64,000 nt of DNA, taken from contig CANNZV010002546.1 in assembly GCA_947561585.1 (NCBI GenBank), positions 29,825 to 93,824 on the forward strand, given 5' to 3'. The notes below the pieces were generated by a model. That model saw only the letters and a program-made list of their open reading frames with translations, was not told the DNA's origin and made no database searches. This DNA comes from Caprella mutica (lineage: Eukaryota; Arthropoda; Malacostraca; Amphipoda; Caprellidae). Both the position numbers and the translations under genes were made by a program. Positions 48,201-58,689 of this stretch are shown here, piece by piece (positions within the stretch are counted from its first letter, which is position 1; each line of letters starts with the position of its first letter).

Positions 48201-51200
48201 CTTATTTGTATTTAGCATATGATATAACATACATTCAAAGTCTATAATTGATTAATATGTTTAATTCACTTTTACATTCTAAAATATGAGGTGTAGAAGG
48301 CGGTATGTAAATAGTCATATATTATTTATTATTCAATTACTACTGTGTAAAATATGATATATTGATACTCTGTTGTAATTGAATAATAAATAGAATATGC
48401 CAAAAAGGATTTATTCGTGGCATATTAAAGGGAAATAAATAAATACTACTTGCCTGGGATAAGTATGGTAATGGTAGAATATTAAGCACATGACTGCAGG
48501 GAGCAACAAAGTGTTCTTTCTCACTTATCAATGATAATATAACGAGAAGTATAACTAATTAACTATTTTCGTGATTCATTCACATGATAGTATTTTCATT
48601 TACATATTATTGTAATTAACTTTTTCAGCACAGCATTTAGAATATCTGACATGTTGCTACAATATAACCCAATTGTTTTTGTGTTTGTATTGACAGGCAG
48701 CCCCGTGACTGACCCTTCAAAGAGAAGAGGTGTGAGTACCTTCATCAACATAGTCACTGGCTGTGAAGAGGATAAAGATGACTCCTGCAGAAGTGACCTG
48801 AAGATAACTGCCTGGTACCCTGGATACGGGTGAGTAAATCACTAACTGGTAACGTGGGTACGGATGAGTGTATGACCACCTTTAGGAACGTTTTATTTTA
48901 GAAACTTAGTAAAATTTCACTTTGAAACTTTTACCTATTCGTTACTTTATTTACAGGGGCAATACTCGCTTGATGATAGGTGAAAAGAAGAGAATTAAAT
49001 TGGTGGTGAAAGTGGTAAATGAGGGAGAACCTGCTTTTCTACCAAACATTACCTTCGCTGTTAATAGGTGAGACTCTTTCTACCTATATCTACCTTCGCT
49101 GTTAATAGGTGAGACTCTTTCTACCTATTATTACCTTCGCTGTTAATAGGTGAGACTCTTTCTACCTATTTTTACCTTCGCTGTTAATAGGTGAGACTCT
49201 TTCTACCTAATATTACCTTTGCTGTTAATAGGTGAGACTCTTTCTACCTATTATTACCTTTGCTGTTAATAGGTGAGACTCTTTCTACCTAATATTACCT
49301 TTTCTGTTAATAGGTGAGACTCTTTCTACCTAATATTACCTTCACTGTTAATAGGTGAGACTCTTTCTACCTAATATTACCTTTGCTGTTAATAGGTGAG
49401 ACTCTTTCTACCTAATATTACCTTCGCTGTTAATAGGTGAGACTCTTTCTACCTATTTTTACCTTCGCTGTTAATAGGTGAGACTCTTTCTACCTAATAT
49501 TACCTTCGCTGTTAATAGGAGAGACTCTTTCTACCTAATATTACCTTTGCTGTTAATAGGTGAGACTCTTTCTACCTATTATTACCTTCGCTGTTAATAG
49601 GTGAAAGAGACTCTTTCTGTCAAACATTACCTTCGATGCTAATAGGTGAGACTTTTTCAATTATCATCTTTTATATTTTGTCTTCCACAGACCTCTAGAC
49701 CTGTTACTACCTCCCACACACACCTGTGAGAGGCTAAGCACCGACTACCCGGCAGTGTCGTGCAGACTCATCAACCCTCTGGTCAAAGGAAACACGGTGA
49801 GACTCACTAGTACTTGTTGACAGATGACAGAAACAACAGCAGCCTGTACAAAGTAAACATGTCTAATTATTGACAACATTGTAGATAAAGTATGTGTAAA
49901 TGTGTTTCAGGATAAGATAGAAATTGAGGTTGACGTAGAGCAGTTGACAGACTCCTCCGACCCAGTGACGGTAAATGTCACGGCAGGAAGTTCAGACATT
50001 GAAGTCACTCCTCTAGACAACTTTTACAACACTCCATTGCAGCTGCAAGCTGATGTCCAGCTCCAACTTCACGGGTAAGACACACTCCTGTTACCTACCA
50101 GTAGTCAGTGCCTCTAATTCACTGTGCCTTTAATTACTAATTTCTTCCTGCAGCACCTCAACAGAAGAGCAAGTTACTTACCAGAGATCTACAACTAACA
50201 CTCTCAACACCACAGTCACTGATATCATCAGCTTCATTCACACTCACACTCTTGTAAAAAGGGGCTCCACACCTGTGAATGACATCACCCTCTCTATCAA
50301 AATACCTGTGAGAGATGAGCATGATCACACTCTTCTCACAATCCATGCTCCTGAGGTGAGAGAATGTCTCCTGTTATTTTTTGTGCAATAGCCAAATCAA
50401 ATAGAGTCTAACACGCTTTCTTTGTCTCTTCAGCGTGACTTCAGGGGACAGATTTTCAGCTGCTCCCTGGAAGGGGCTGAGTGGGTCACTGTCCAGAAAG
50501 GAGAGGGTGTGGATGTAGATGGACTTCAGAACGAAGACACAAACAATGATGGAAACAGGTTAGTAGCTATTCAATTCCTTCAAACTACATGGATCACATG
50601 GTAGAAATGGTAGAAATGAAATGGTAAAAGGTTGAGGATGGAAATTTAAACAAGAAAAAATATATAATGGAAGCAGATAATATAGTAACTTCAATTTTAC
50701 CCCTAATACTTTATACCATAAATTGTATTGTTTAAATAGGTAATTTCTTTGGTAATTGTAAACCCGAAAATAATCTAACAGAAACAAGAGACAGACTGCA
50801 TCATCTGACGCCATAGAAGTATCTGATGCCCAAATTGACAGAGAGGCGGTACCATTAGTGAGCTGTGGAGCCGTGAAAAGTCTCAAGTGTGCCACCATGA
50901 GGTGAGTGGTTAAATGTACCACAGTAATGACTTCCATAGTGTTACCATATAAGTGTTTTGGATTAGGATGAGCCAAATAGTTACCATATAAGTGTTTTGG
51001 ATTAGGATGAGCCAAATAGTTGCCATATAAGTGTTTTGGATTAGGATAAGCCAAATAGTTGCCATATAAGTGTTTTGGATTAGGATACGCCAAATAGTTA
51101 CCATATAAGTGTTTTGGTTTAGGATGAGCCAAATAGTTACCATATAAGTGTTTTGGATTAGGATAAGCCAAATAGTTACCATATAAGTGTTTTGGATTAG

Positions 51201-53846
51201 GATAAGCCAAATAGTTACCATATAAGTGTTTTGGATTAGAATAAGCCAAATAGTTACCATATAAGTGTTTTGGATTAGAATAAGCCAAATAGTTACCATA
51301 TAAGTGTTTTGGATTAGGATAAGCCAAATAGTTACCATATAAGTGTTTTGGATTAGAATAAGCCAAATAGTTACCAGATAAGTGTTTTGGATTAAGATAA
51401 GCCAAATAGTTACCATATAAGTGTTTTGGATTAGGATAAGCCAAATAGTTACCAGATAAGTGTTTTGGATTAGGATAAGCCAAATAGTTACCATATAAGT
51501 GTTTTGGATTAAGATAAGCCAAATAGTTACCATATAAGTGTTTTGGATTAGGATAAGCCAAATAGTTACCAGATAAGTGTTTTGGATTAGGATAAGCCAA
51601 ATAGTTACCATATAAGTGTTTTGGATTAGGATAGGCCAAATAGTTACCATATAAGTGTTTTGGATTAGGATGAGCCAAATAGTTACCATATAAGTGTTTT
51701 GGATTAGGATAAGCCAAATAGTTACCAGATAAGTGTTTTGGATTAGGATGAGCCAAATAGTTACCATATAAGTGTTTTGGATTAGGATGAGCCAAATAGT
51801 TACCATATAAGTGTTTTGGATTAGGATAAGCCAAATAGTTACCAGATAAGTGTTTTGGATTAGGATAAGCCAAATAGTTACCATATAAGTGTTTTGGATT
51901 AGGATAGGCCAAATAGTTACCATATAAGTGTTTTGGATTAGGATGAGCCAAATAGTTACCATATAAGTGTTTTGGATTAGGATAAGCCAAATAGTTACCA
52001 GATAAGTGTTTTGGATTAGGATAAGCCAAATAGTTACCATATAAGTGTTTTGGATTAGGATAGGCCAAATAGTTACCATATAAGTGTTTTGGATTAGGAT
52101 GAGCCAAATAGTAACTAGATAAGTGTTTTGGATTAGGATAAGCCAAATAGTTACCATATAAGTGTTTTGGATTAGAATAAGCCAAATAGTTACCATATAA
52201 GTGTTTTGGATTAGGATGAGCCAAATAGTTACTAGATAAGTGTTTTGGATTAGGATGAGCCAAATAGTTACCATATAAGTGTTTTGGATTAGGATAAGCC
52301 AAATAGTTACCATATAAGTGTTTTGGATTAGGATGAGCCAAATAGTTACCATATAAGTGTTTTGGATTAGGATGAGCCAAATAGTTACTAGATAAGTGTT
52401 TTGGATTAGGATGAGCCAAATAGTTACCATATAAGTGTTTTGGATTAGGATAAGCCAAATAGTTACCATATAAGTGTTTTGGATTAGGATAAGCCAAATA
52501 GTTACCATATAAGTGTTTTGGTTTAGGATGAGCCAAATAGTTACTAGATAAGTGTTTTGGATTAGGATAAGCCAAATAGTTACTAGATAAGTGTTTTGGA
52601 TTAGGATAAGCCAAATAGTTACTAGATAAGTGTTTTGGATTAGGATAAGCCAAATAGTTACCATATAAGTGTTTTGGATTAGGATAAGCCAAATAGTTAC
52701 TAGATAAGTGTTTTGGATTAGGATAAGCCAAATAGTTACTAGATAAGTGTTTTGGATTAGGATAAGCCAAATAGTTACTAGATAAGTGTTTTGGATTAGG
52801 ATAAGACAGAGTGTTACTAGATAAGTATTTTGGATTAGGATAAGACAGAGTGTTACTAGATAAGTATGTTGGATTAAGAGAAGCCATTGCAATATCGTTT
52901 TTTCTTTTTCAGCTGCACCATCAACTCTTGGCCTCAAGACTCTGCCTCTGCGACTCTCTCTTTCAGGTAAAACTTTAACCATAAAAACGAATCGCTTTTT
53001 GATTAACTGTTAAAAGTATCATTAAACTATAGTATAAACATTTTCTTAATTAAGTAATTTCTCGCAGACTTGACATGAACGTGACTACCTTGGCAGACAT
53101 CATCTCTATTAAAGATGGCACTACTCTTGCCACTGACTCCATTGCTACCATTCAGAGTCTTGGGAGTCTTGTTCACTACGACGGAAACACGTGAGTCACA
53201 CCTACCTATCTGTTGATGGGTTAAGTAATTGACTCAATGGATAGTCATTTGTAACTATAAAATAAATAACTTGATTTATTTATTAAAATGATGACATTGT
53301 TTTTGTCGTAGCTAAGATTTATGTAGCTATTGCTATTTACCATTTGTTGCCTTCAATAGCAAACAATTCTATTGAGTTAAAGGCTCCCATTGGAAGATAT
53401 ACACATCTTATAGTCATGAAATGTCTTCTCAAAATATAATTTGATATGGAGGGTCTCCTTGTCCCCCACAGCATCACGATAGGGACGGCCCACACCACCA
53501 TCCTACCTGGCAACCTCCCTCACGAGGGCATCAGTTGGTGGTGGTACATATTAGCCATTTTGGTGGGGCTGCTACTGCTGTCAGGTCTCATCTACGGACT
53601 CTACAAGGTACATCATCTATACAAATATAATTTAATGAAATCTATATTTACACACACTGAGTACTATACAGTCCAAAACATTAAAATCAAAGAATTGAGT
53701 ATACAATATATTTTATAGAATATAGTGTTTTTGCTAATTTGATGGTTGTTCCACAGATGGGTTTCTTTGTTCGCAAAGAGCAGGAGGAGATGAAAGCAAT
53801 GACTGCAACAGTCTCAAGCGGTGAAGACAATGTTGGTTCTGGCTAA
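38340..53846 (+). CDS. Integrin alpha subunit, complete, 23 coding exons, 1,094 residues
   Basis: Cell-surface adhesion receptor subunit that pairs with an integrin beta chain to bind matrix. Exons: 38340-38524, 39100-39239, 43627-43739, 43985-44111, 44211-44351, 44491-44732, 44839-45051, 45153-45264, 45367-45558, 45695-45868, 46042-46159, 47858-48021, 48697-48829, 48957-49067, 49691-49796, 49911-50074, 50154-50355, 50434-50558, 50782-50901, 52913-52966, 53068-53190, 53472-53607, 53757-53846. All introns are GT-AG, all junction phases agree, and the total is 3,285 nt including TAA. Domains: signal peptide 1-20; FG-GAP propeller about 21-500 with Ca loops DFNNDGLTE (353-361), DLDNDGYKD (417-425), DVDDNQYPD (481-489); thigh/calf about 500-920; furin site RNKR (921-924); light chain 925-1094; TM about 1042-1064; tail KMGFFVR. 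There is no I-domain, as in insect PS-type alphas; the orthology group is not settled. Length is normal for the family. The start is the only ATG giving a signal peptide. Confidence 0.95.
38525..39066 (+). repeat. 31-bp minisatellite at the 5' end of integrin intron 1
   Basis: Starts within the first 10 bp of the intron. Unit gtgagaccctaactttgata plus gttaccgtaaa, about 17 copies. The intron's own 5' splice site is TTG|GTGAGAAAACCC, and most units repeat AAA|GTGAGACCC, so the array is a series of donor-like sites. Some copies have lost GT (aaaatgagacc). Confidence 0.9.
39221..40236 (+). repeat. 57-bp minisatellite carrying exon-2 end and splice donor, 18 donors
   Basis: The unit is the last 19 bp of exon 2 (ATCGTACTGGACACCAAAG) plus 38 bp of intron starting GTAAAAATGACCAG. 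The first donor is at 39,239/39,240, and identical exon-end/donor junctions follow every 57 bp to 40,208. Only two variable sites were seen (actgg/acagg, accaa/agcaa). As 57 is a multiple of 3 and the unit has no stop, the coding frame stays open to TAA at 40,235-40,237; each further donor would add 19 residues. The minus strand is also open, which is not regarded as coding. Confidence 0.95.
40340..40490 (+). repeat. Short palindromic repeats 'cactgcagtgactgag'
   Basis: Five or so units of gtcactg/cactgcagtgactgagt with internal symmetry, in integrin intron 2. Confidence 0.6.
40893..41818. mobile_element. About 0.93-kb transposon with GCATGC-rich inverted ends
   Basis: The left end (gaagcaacacaagcaacatg, tagcatgctacatgctctgt, ttgccgcaag, cagttcaacc) and right end (gttgaactggctgaaat, gcatgctacgcagccgcatg, aatgttgcctcagtgg) are inverted relative to each other around an AT-rich core. 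A two-copy 71-bp tandem duplication lies at 41,415-41,525. It interrupts a third copy of the dispersed repeat (ccgctaggagcgc ... cttaagaacatc), whose two halves flank it. No transposase, so non-autonomous; superfamily unknown. Confidence 0.65.
41819..43325 (+). repeat. Dispersed repeat, copies 2-3 (paralogous to 18,591-19,670)
   Basis: Lies in integrin intron 2. It consists of diverged units of roughly 170-190 bp (acttctccttcaataatga, gattgaaacaaacttcaa, ttctagagaatagaatttt, atggacttgtaat). A short array of gattgggtgctgttctcag units lies at 42,425-42,620, at the position where copy 1 has a 21-bp array. A junction at about 42,777-42,815 (gctgcgacccgctaagagcg) marks the start of another segment. 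Confidence 0.65.
43627..45868 (+). other. Integrin exons 3-10: beta-propeller with Ca-binding FG-GAP repeats
   Basis: Exons 3-5 give blades with GWVGGAMDTQPGDRES, VCGPLWKN, GVCYVQDSE and LLGAPGIFNWHG. Exon 6 has an inserted basic loop RRKKRQ (254-259), then YYFGYSVSSG and YVAGAPRGA. Exons 7, 8 and 9-10 carry the three EF-like calcium loops followed by VVGAP, LVGAP and AIGSY. These are the defining repeats of integrin alpha heads, which contact the beta I-like domain and ligand. Introns here are short (about 0.1-0.25 kb). Confidence 0.9.
46231..47010 (-). pseudogene. LINE (Jockey-like) RT relic in integrin intron 11
   Basis: Minus-strand translation gives SITTLFKQFIKSVMNYAIPA-WTSDM at about 46,947-46,860, the thumb motif of jockey-type reverse transcriptases (L..LYK.firsv.nYa.P.W). 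After a frameshift come KLDRVNLSRLRRGHH and then CLTCDAAPDDAKH ... DLWERRKMAVDYL at about 46,500-46,370, the C-terminal Cys/His knuckle region. The frame changes between these pieces and a stop precedes CLTC, so it is broken. The plus-strand ORF 45,927-46,613 is a shadow. Confidence 0.65.
47014..47280 (-). pseudogene. Tc1-like transposase DNA-binding-domain relic in integrin intron 11
   Basis: In the same minus-strand frame as the LINE thumb, residues read KVTPREDHASLQRSLQD ... GTVSRSTFSLRLQQVGLQS, the paired helix-turn-helix pattern of Tc1 transposases (k.T.reDr.l.r...... ...vs.sTv.rrL.e.GL.s). It ends where LINE sequence starts, so two unrelated element fragments are joined head to tail. 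No catalytic domain follows. Based on remembered motifs. Confidence 0.6.
49042..49652 (+). repeat. 41-bp minisatellite carrying exon-14 end and splice donor, 15 donors
   Basis: The unit includes attaccttcgctgttaatag (end of exon 14) followed by the donor gtgagactctttctacctat. Donor positions are 49,067, then every 41 bp to 49,600, and a last one at 49,645. One copy (49,518) has lost GT (tagGAgag). The last unit carries caaacattacc, more of the exon than the others. Unlike the intron-2 array, 41 bp is not a multiple of 3 and read-through meets TGA at once (AGG TGA). Confidence 0.95.
50938..52868 (+). repeat. 39-bp minisatellite in integrin intron 19, about 49 copies
   Basis: Unit ttaccatataagtgttttgg / attaggataagccaaatag. 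It starts about 36 bp after the donor of exon 19. Variants (catata/cagata/ctagata; gataagcc/gatgagcc/gataggcc) form a higher-order repeat: the block 51,571-51,843 is echoed at 51,844-52,116, 273 bp or seven units. The two long minus-strand ORFs across it (775 and 690 codons) arise because 39 is a multiple of 3. Confidence 0.97.
52913..53846 (+). other. Integrin exons 20-23: calf-2 end, transmembrane helix and tail
   Basis: Exon 19-20 encode CGAVKSLKC-AT-M-S-C, the conserved cysteines of the light chain. Exon 22 encodes WWWYILAILVGLLLLSGLIY, the single TM helix preceded by an aromatic belt. Exon 23 encodes the cytoplasmic tail, 29 residues, starting MGFFVRKEQEE and ending NVGSG before TAA. With K1065 from exon 22, the membrane-proximal motif is KMGFFVR, a variant of the alpha-chain GFFKR clasp that binds the beta tail. 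Confidence 0.92.
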
Positions 53847-56800
53847 GAGGCTCTACTGCCTCCCACCACTCACTTCTAGTCAAACAATGGTCAATAGTGG
53901 CACAATATCTCTTCTAGATACCTAATTAATAAATTGCAGAGCCTGAAATGGAAGATTGCATAAAAGTCTTCGAGAGAATTTATTGCAATTATCTGTCGAA
54001 TTGTGTCCGTAAAATTAATTTAACAAACACCAACACAAAATTCGTGACAGCTGTACTGCAATACTACCTACCGTTGTTATGTTTATGAACATACTTTCAA
54101 TCTGATCTCAAGACTCAACTGTAATGTGGAAAACGTTTTTGTGCAATATGGACCTCTTACTGTATTCAAACACCAAGCTTCTACATATCCCAAATATTTC
54201 ATGATGGTATCTAACCCCTTCAAACAAAATTGTATTGCATTCTCTTTTCAAAGCGAAGTATATTAACTTTACATTTCTCAAGACTCTCTGGAACATTTCC
54301 GCATCATCACAAGAAGTCTGTAAACCACACACTGAGACTAACAGTCTTCAAGCTATAGATGCTCTGTGACGCCATCACATATTTAGTTGGAGATGAACTA
54401 TAGCCACAAACTGCACCATTCACCAAAGAAAATATTTTCTCCCATGTTAAGAACAATTATCAAAATATCAATAAGTGAACATTTATTCTCATCCTCTGGG
54501 AACATCATCGGAAGAAAGTGGACTTACCAAAGATAAGAAACACACGATAATCCTATTTCTGCACACAGATTAGCATATTGTCGTACTACAGATCGCCAAA
54601 AGAAATAAAAATTTATCCGGAAAAGATTTGTGGGAAATTATAAAAAATATCTCGAGGGTCTCCTCCACTCTATTTTTTTTTTCTACTCCTTAGAGCTGAG
54701 GTTACTGATAACAAAACTGCAAACCATTTCAAACTTGGTTCTATATTTTTATTATACTATGTAATTTAAAAACTTCTTGTGATTTTACTTCTAACCTCAG
54801 AATTTCAAGGTAAGAAAAACACTACAATAGCTACCTCTGAAAAAATAAAAATCATAATAAAGCTTTTAGACTTATTATAAATGGCTACCTCTACCGCTAT
54901 CTAAATACCATTACCCTAAAAAAAATGTGGATACACCTAAAACCATTAAATTTACGATAGCACGTGATACAGTTAATCTAGAGGACTTTTTCAGTTATTG
55001 AATCTTAGAAATGTTGGACAGTGACGGTTGAATATGAATATTTTCTTAAATAATTAATTACTAATCAAATACCTGATCAAATTTTATTTCTGTTAACTGT
55101 AATATGTTATATAACCTTATCTCTGCAAATTTAAAGCATTTTTAAAGAAATTTTACTTTAAAGTTTAGGGGCCTTCAAGAAAACACCCCAATATCAACGA
55201 TGTGATGAAAAGAGAGGAAGAAGATTATCCACAAATTGAAATGAGGAACATTAGACAGAGCCAGTGGATATATAATTAAACTCTAGGCAGTAAGAATAAA
55301 TAATCAACGGATAAATATTTGAACATTAACTATGCTAATTACCTTAACTATTAGCCATTAATATACACAATGACAAGATATTTTTGTATATTTTCCGAGA
55401 CCATACTTTATCATCATATCATAAACAGAGCACATCCTTCATACTCTGAGTACTTTATTCTGAGTACTTTATAGCATCTAGGTCATTGGTGACAAAATCT
55501 TCTTTTTTGGGTCCAAAATAAGCTCCTTGCGGGCAGCATATAATTACTTCGTTTACTATATACGTCTCCTGATAATGATTGACGCAAGTGCTGCTGCTAT
55601 TCAGTTACTAAATGTAAATACTTTATTAATGCCGATAGCAGCAGATACAGCTGACAGTACCGTTTTCTTTGGTACAAATTAGGATAACTTTTACTAATAG
55701 CTAAGAAGTATGTAGACAATTGGACACTCTCGTGGTTAAATAGGAGTGAGTCTGAGTGCTGTTTGTGCCACTCCTCATTCAGAGGAAACAGAAAATGTTC
55801 TGATTTACCATACTGAGTTATCAATTTTCACGGAAAATAAATAGTTCTGATACTAAAGATCATATATTCTAACTGTTTGAAAAAGATTATCATATTGTAT
55901 GGTTTAAATCGTATTATATTTAGACAATTTTTTCATGCTCGTATAATTCAACTAGATAATAAAAGTAATGTTGCCATTTTTCTAGAGAAGTGCCGTTTGT
56001 GTTAGTAGTTTAAGTCTAAGATTCACATTTACGTATATTATAGTAATAAGTGCATCTTATAGTTCATCTAATAATTGTTGCCATAGCTTATGTGCGTTAG
56101 TGTTATGTTACTACAAACTGTGCCTTAAATGTAGGTAGTACTGCTGATAACTTTTAAATGCCAAATTACTGGTCAACAGAACCGCAAAATAAACAGTTTT
56201 TTCCAAATGATTAAGATCATTTAATTTTTTCATTATAAATCTATTCTTCACAAACTTCAAATAAATTGAGATTGGTGAAAACTAGATTAACTAAGTAGAA
56301 CCATATTAATATTTACTTGAACTATAAAGTTTCGGCCAGTTTTTTTTTTTGCAATACCCACTACAGTGTATAATTGTGCATGTATAATATATCAGGTGAT
56401 CTGATTAGTAAATAAGGGTTTTTGTTTAGTTTATGATAGAGATTTGTTTGCTGAATTGTTTTCAGTTAGCCAAATATCTATTCTTACTCATTTCTCTTCC
56501 ATGTCCACATCGACTCTGGGTGTAGGTCTCTTAGTCGGTGGAGTTCATCCTTACAAAATGTGTAGTTTGTTGCGTAGTTAGATGTACCTCTCAAACGTAC
56601 TTCTTCTGTCCTATATCCTACGAGGTCTTTCTCTTCTCTTCTTGTCTTCTAAGCCTTAAATATAATGATAATAATGTACATATTCATAGCAGTACTGTTA
56701 CTATGGCAAAGTTACTTACCTAATGTAGGTTTGTCATCGATATGTACATTCCTTTTTAGGAAAACTATTTGTATATAGAGAACATTTTCTGACTTTTGTA

Positions 56801-57240
56801 TAAATATTTATTTTGTAAATAGATTACAAAAGACTCAATGGCTAAAATTCTCATTCAATTGCTATATTATCAACTCTATTGTGCATCTTTTTGAATCTCC
56901 ATATTAGAATCTCTTTTTTGGTAATCTTGTTTTAAAGAGTCCATCTATTCAATTATAATAAAGAAATATAAATTTTATTTCCTTTCATTGTTTCCCTTGC
57001 AGTATGCACTATACACACTATTATTACACAGTATATAGTCAGAGTAGTAATATATAGATATATAAACTCTATAGCCAAGCTAGCTTAAAGGGGCGTGCAG
57101 TCATTTTTTGTTTTAACAATTTAATGTCAAACGATTGCTTAGTAAGAATAAAGTTCATCGTGTGACATTGCAATGTTCAATAAAATCTAATAATGGATAT
57201 ACATCATTTTATATATAATTAATTTCCTTACAAATGCTAA
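53847..57240 (+). other. Probable 3' UTR and downstream sequence of the integrin gene
   Basis: Follows the TAA at 53,844. Polyadenylation-type AATAAA occurs at about 54,604 and 54,845, with more farther right. The true cleavage site cannot be told from sequence. No other gene recognised; short ORFs at 54,108-54,332, 55,597-55,824 and 56,538-56,723 lack motifs. Confidence 0.5.
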
Positions 57241-57288
57241 CGGTAGATGGCGCCACAATCAGAGGCGCCATCTTGTATACCTACAAAC

Positions 57289-58687
57289 GGTACACGGAAA
57301 ACTGCCAGGCGGAAAGCTGCCAGTCATTTACTGGCAATTTAATGACTTTAGTCAATAGTAACATTTTAATTTATAAAAATGTTGTTCGCCCAACGTTAAG
57401 GAGTTAAGGAACATTCATTTTTACTTAGTATAGAAAACAAAAATAATAGTTAAATGTAGACAATTTATTAGGAAAATATGTAAATATATAAATATTAAAG
57501 ATATATATGAAATATTATATTGAAATTAATAACTAAAATCTTTCTTAGAAAAGGTTTAAAATACTAAGAGAAGAAACAAAGAAATATTAGTATTAGGGAC
57601 AGAGTACAATTTCTTGGTTTACACAACGCATCTTTAAATTATCAGTTCATAACGCGCTTACTGTCTAATTTTTTTTTATAATTTGAGAATTGAACAAGCC
57701 TACAAGCTTAATATTCGCTTGTACTCATTATAAAACAACTTCGATATATGTTTGTGAAATATTTAGAATTTGCAACACAACATCTATGATTATTAAACTG
57801 CTATTACCTACCAATAGTACCTAAATCTCTGACAATTTCACTCGATCGAATTGGATTGTACATTAATTAATAATACTTGTTACATATAAAGGGATATTGT
57901 AAAAATGAAGGAGTTGTGCTATTGACATGGAAAATAAAAATGTAAATATAATAAATATTGAACATACATTTATGTTGATTTAACATACGCTTAATTTATT
58001 GTATAATTTAAGATTAATTAATTATAAGAATATCTAATTAGCTATTAATCACAAATCAGTACGCGGGGTTTAACGTTTGCTTTTGAACCAAAGGTTATAT
58101 TGCTGACATTAATATAGGAAATTAAAAACAGGGGACTAAATATATACGTAACTTAACATGTTTTTTAAAATATACGTGACATAGCAAATAAGTATAAAAT
58201 GGTAATTGTTACTTACTGAAGTTTGGTTTACTGTGTGTTTAATAAGGTAGCTTTGGTGAAATATAATTTTCATTTGGATATTAAGTAATCCAATATCTAT
58301 ATTGTTATTACTGTAAAAATGAATTTCCCCTTAACTCCTTAACGAAGGGCTGACGCCGTTTTTTTAATTAAAATGTTCTTTAAATGTGTTTATAACTAAA
58401 TAATAAAAGTAAAAGAATACCTAAATTCCCATTAAGTGACTGGCAGTTTTCCGCCTGGCAGTTTTCCGCTTCGGCAGTTTTCCGCCTGGCAGTTTTCCGC
58501 TTGGCAGTTTTCCATCTGGCAGTTTTCCGCTTCGGCAGTTTTCCGCCTGGCAGTTTTCCGCTTGGCTGTTTTCCGCCTGGCAGTTTTCCGCTTGGCAGTT
58601 TTCCGTCTGGCAGTTTTCCGCTTCGGCAGTTTTCCGCCTGGCAGTTTTCCGCTTGGCAGTTTTCCGTCTGGCAGTTTTCCGGACACC
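57289..58687. mobile_element. 1.4-kb foldback-like element, CTGGCAGTTTTCCG family
   Basis: Left terminus GGTACACGGAAAACTGCC; right terminus, reverse-complemented, GGTGTCCGGAAAACTGCC. The left arm has two tandem units, the right arm (58,438-58,687) about 18. Inverted similarity continues inside (aaggagttaaggaacattca / gaatttccccttaactcct). tacaaac lies next to both ends (57,282-57,288 and 58,689-58,695), a partial target duplication. No coding sequence. A second copy is at 908-1112. Confidence 0.75.
58438..58687 (+). repeat. 14-bp tandem array forming the right arm of the foldback element
   Basis: About 18 units of ctggcagttttccg, some cttcggcagttttccg. The roughly 85-100 codon ORFs on both strands are by-products of the repeat. 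Confidence 0.9.
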
Positions 58688-58689
58688 AT

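Larger units (their letters stand above)
46042..50901 (+). other. Integrin exons 11-19: thigh and calf domains, heavy/light cleavage site
   Basis: Sequences such as VTVVLTLDHEREL, VYNVTLRRGN, CDQHRVNMQ, GCEEDKDDSCRSDLKI, LVVKVVNEGEPAF and CERLSTDYPAVSCRL match the beta-sandwich leg of integrin alphas, with the conserved 'D..C..DL' cysteines and 'V.N.GE.A' strand of the thigh/calf-1 boundary. Exon 19 opens with R-NKRQ (921-925), a furin-type site expected to separate heavy chain and 170-residue light chain. Intron 11 is 1.7 kb and holds transposon relics. Confidence 0.9.

Noticed and set aside
50560..52982. 775- and 690-codon minus-strand ORFs
   Set aside because: Products of the 39-bp array in integrin intron 19 (39 is a multiple of 3); they run antisense across confirmed exons 19 and 20.
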